Assembly (NCBI GenBank): GCA_035354435.1
Contig: DAOQAY010000025.1
Span: 1-26,530 of the forward strand
Direction of reading: 5' to 3'
Source of the DNA: JAKLDO01 sp035354435
GTDB lineage: Bacteria > UBP6 > UBA1177
Length of the DNA: 26,530 nt
The translations under genes were made by a program, and so were the position numbers. Of the stretch, positions 25,089 to 26,530 are shown one piece after another (the stretch's first letter is position 1; every line of letters starts with the position of its first letter). The notes below the pieces were generated by a model. That model was not told the origin of the DNA. It saw nothing but the letters and a program-made list of their open reading frames with translations, and searched no databases.

Positions 25089-25116
25089 TTGTAACTTTTT
25101 ATCAAAATGTTAGAAT
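25089..25116 (+). promoter_or_regulatory. Possible promoter of the AmmeMemoRadiSam gene
   Basis: TTGTAA (25089-25094), 16 bases, TAGAAT (25111-25116), about 40 bases before the ATG at 25154. It is back-to-back with the SemiSWEET promoter, 12 bases between their -35 elements. Confidence 0.5.
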
Positions 25117-25153
25117 ACATCGTTATTTTCAGGTTAAAAACCTTCTTTGCGAG

Positions 25154-26530
25154 ATGAACATGCTTAAGCTGGAAATTGCCGCAATAATTATTCTTATCGT
25201 TGCGGTTGTTGTCGGAGTATCATTAAAAAAAGATGAAAATATTGAGGTGAAACCAATGAAAGGGATGGTCGAAGCAAAATATTATGAAAGCACAGAGAAC
25301 AACTCAGTAAAATGCAACCTGTGTCCCCGTTTTTGCAAGCTTGATGACGGACAATGGGGTTCATGCAAAGCGAGAAAGAATACCGGCGGAAAACTTTATG
25401 CGATGTCATTTGGAAAACCGGTTGCGGTGAATGTCGATCCGATCGAAAAAAAGCCGCTATTCCATTTTCTGTATGGAAGTTCAACATATTCAATAGGTTG
25501 CGCAGGGTGCAATCTTCACTGCAATTTCTGCCAGAACTGGACAATATCGCAAAACTCTCCCGATGATGTTCCGTTTGAAGCAATGACTCCTTCGCAAGTT
25601 GTTGAAAATGCTATAAAAAGCGGCAGTCAATCAGTCGCTTTCACTTATAACGAACCTATCGTTTTTTATGAATTCATGCTTGAAACCGCGCGTCTTGCAA
25701 AAGAAAATGGACTTAAAACGATAATGGTTACGAATGGCTATATTAATCAAGAACCGCTGAAAGAACTTATTAAGTATATCGATGCGGCGAATGTCGATCT
25801 CAAAGGATTTTCTGACAAGTTCTATACTGAATATTCCGGTGCAACGCTGAATCCGGTTCTTGAAACAATAAAAACGATGAAAAAAGCTGGAGTATTCGTT
25901 GAGATCACAAATCTGATAATTCCGGGAGCCAACGACAAACCCGAAGAAATTCTGGCACTTATCAAATGGGTAAAGGAAAACACTGGTGTTGACACGCCGC
26001 TTCATTTTTCAAGATTTTTTCCAGCTTACAAATTAAAAGACAGACCGCCGACACCAGTAGAAACAGTTGAGAACGCAAGGGAAATGGCGATAAAAGAAGG
26101 AATGCGCTTTGTCTATACCGGAAATCAGCAAAGTGCCGACGGAGAGGACACAATATGCCCTCACTGCGGTAAAAAAGTCATAGAAAGAGACGGTTTTACA
26201 ATAACTTCCGATCACATGAAGAACGGAAAATGCGGTTACTGCGGAGGTGAAATATACGGTATGTGGGAAAAGAAAATCATAAGAAAGCCAGCAGTTGCCG
26301 GAATGTGGTATCCTTCCGAAAAGACTGAGCTTTTGAGCATGATGGAAGAGTTTGATAAAAAAGAGTGTCCTCAATTTAAGAACAGCGGAAAAAACATCCT
26401 CGGGCTGATCGTTCCCCACGCTGGTTTCATTTACAGCGGAGCTACTGCGGCTTGCGGATTTAAAACGCTCAAAGGTCAGAAATATCAAAGAGTTGTGATT
26501 CTTGGAACAAGTCATAAATATTTAAATGAT
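25154..26530 (+). CDS. AmmeMemoRadiSam radical SAM enzyme fused to a Memo domain, 3' truncated
   Basis: The frame is open from the ATG at 25154 to the window edge (459 codons). An N-terminal membrane helix (about 7-23, EIAAIIILIVAVVVGV) is followed by CNLCPRFC, typical of the family start. The radical SAM motif CNLHCNFC comes next (C119, C123, C126), preceded by GCAG and followed by the family's TYNEP. After the SAM barrel come two CxxC pairs (C335/C338 and C360/C363) that look like a zinc ribbon. A Memo domain begins at about residue 375 with KPAVAGMWYP, IVPHAGFIYSG and ILGTSHK. AmmeMemoRadiSam is a recurrent set of AMMECR1, Memo and radical SAM proteins of unknown reaction; here two parts are fused, and AMMECR1 could follow outside the window. 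The ATG at 25256 has a better ribosome binding site (GAGGTG at 25244) and would drop the membrane helix; I keep 25154 because the helix is in frame and intact. Confidence 0.88.
   Translation, partial: MNMLKLEIAAIIILIVAVVVGVSLKKDENIEVKPMKGMVEAKYYESTENNSVKCNLCPRFCKLDDGQWGSCKARKNTGGKLYAMSFGKPVAVNVDPIEKKPLFHFLYGSSTYSIGCAGCNLHCNFCQNWTISQNSPDDVPFEAMTPSQVVENAIKSGSQSVAFTYNEPIVFYEFMLETARLAKENGLKTIMVTNGYINQEPLKELIKYIDAANVDLKGFSDKFYTEYSGATLNPVLETIKTMKKAGVFVEITNLIIPGANDKPEEILALIKWVKENTGVDTPLHFSRFFPAYKLKDRPPTPVETVENAREMAIKEGMRFVYTGNQQSADGEDTICPHCGKKVIERDGFTITSDHMKNGKCGYCGGEIYGMWEKKIIRKPAVAGMWYPSEKTELLSMMEEFDKKECPQFKNSGKNILGLIVPHAGFIYSGATAACGFKTLKGQKYQRVVILGTSHKYLND

Overview
Organism and sample. The window is AT-rich DNA (I estimate GC in the high thirties per cent; not computed) from a Gram-negative-type bacterium. 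It carries several family signatures common in deltaproteobacteria and Myxococcota-like lineages. These are secreted or lipid-anchored proteins with MopE-type Asp/Asn/Cys metal-binding repeats, acidic low-complexity linkers behind lipoboxes, a DISKGG-type PilZ protein, and a large set of hybrid histidine kinases. The lineage is my inference; no rRNA or marker gene is present. The sequence is a scaffold, probably from a metagenome: a run of exactly 100 N is flanked by the same 55 bases on both sides, which is an unmerged contig overlap.

Layout. (1) 1-2607, plus strand: the end of an FG-GAP repeat protein, then a tightly packed cassette of a 48-residue peptide with a Y-x-K-P-E-I leader, a minimal HprK-like kinase and a radical SAM/SPASM protein. 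It looks like an undescribed RiPP-type peptide modification locus. (2) 2661-18012, plus strand: about 15 kb of signal transduction genes, mostly overlapping or within a few bases of each other. They are a GAF protein with a receiver-like N-terminus, PilZ, PAS-GAF-PAS-GGDEF, GAF-PAS histidine kinase (interrupted by the false gap), CheR, membrane hybrid kinase with two receivers, REC-PASx4-kinase-REC, a membrane GGDEF protein, REC-HPt and REC-HD-GYP. A small S26 peptidase-like gene follows at 18013. (3) 18437-20980, plus strand: a secreted subtilisin-like protease with a MopE motif, Cys-rich repeats and an acidic tail. (4) 21106-21181, minus strand: tRNA-Phe(GAA). (5) 21289-24679, minus strand: two tandem paralogous lipoproteins (MopE repeats plus a choice-of-anchor-L-like domain) showing recent sequence homogenisation. 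(6) 24764-25018, minus strand: a SemiSWEET sugar transporter. Divergent from it, 25154 to the window end, is an AmmeMemoRadiSam radical SAM enzyme fused to a Memo domain, cut by the window edge.

How the genes work together. Block 2 holds everything for a c-di-GMP circuit: two synthases, one hydrolase, one receptor, and three kinases with receivers and an HPt for phosphorelay. It would couple sensory input through PAS, GAF and periplasmic domains to c-di-GMP levels. Block 1 would install a modification on a short peptide. No leader-binding PqqD-like gene, transporter or obvious leader protease is seen next to it; the S26-like protein 15 kb downstream is only a possible partner. No stretch longer than 300 bases lacks a gene. 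The longest gaps (3950-4077, 20981-21105, 21182-21288, 25019-25153, each about 105-135 bases) hold the promoters listed below or nothing I can identify.
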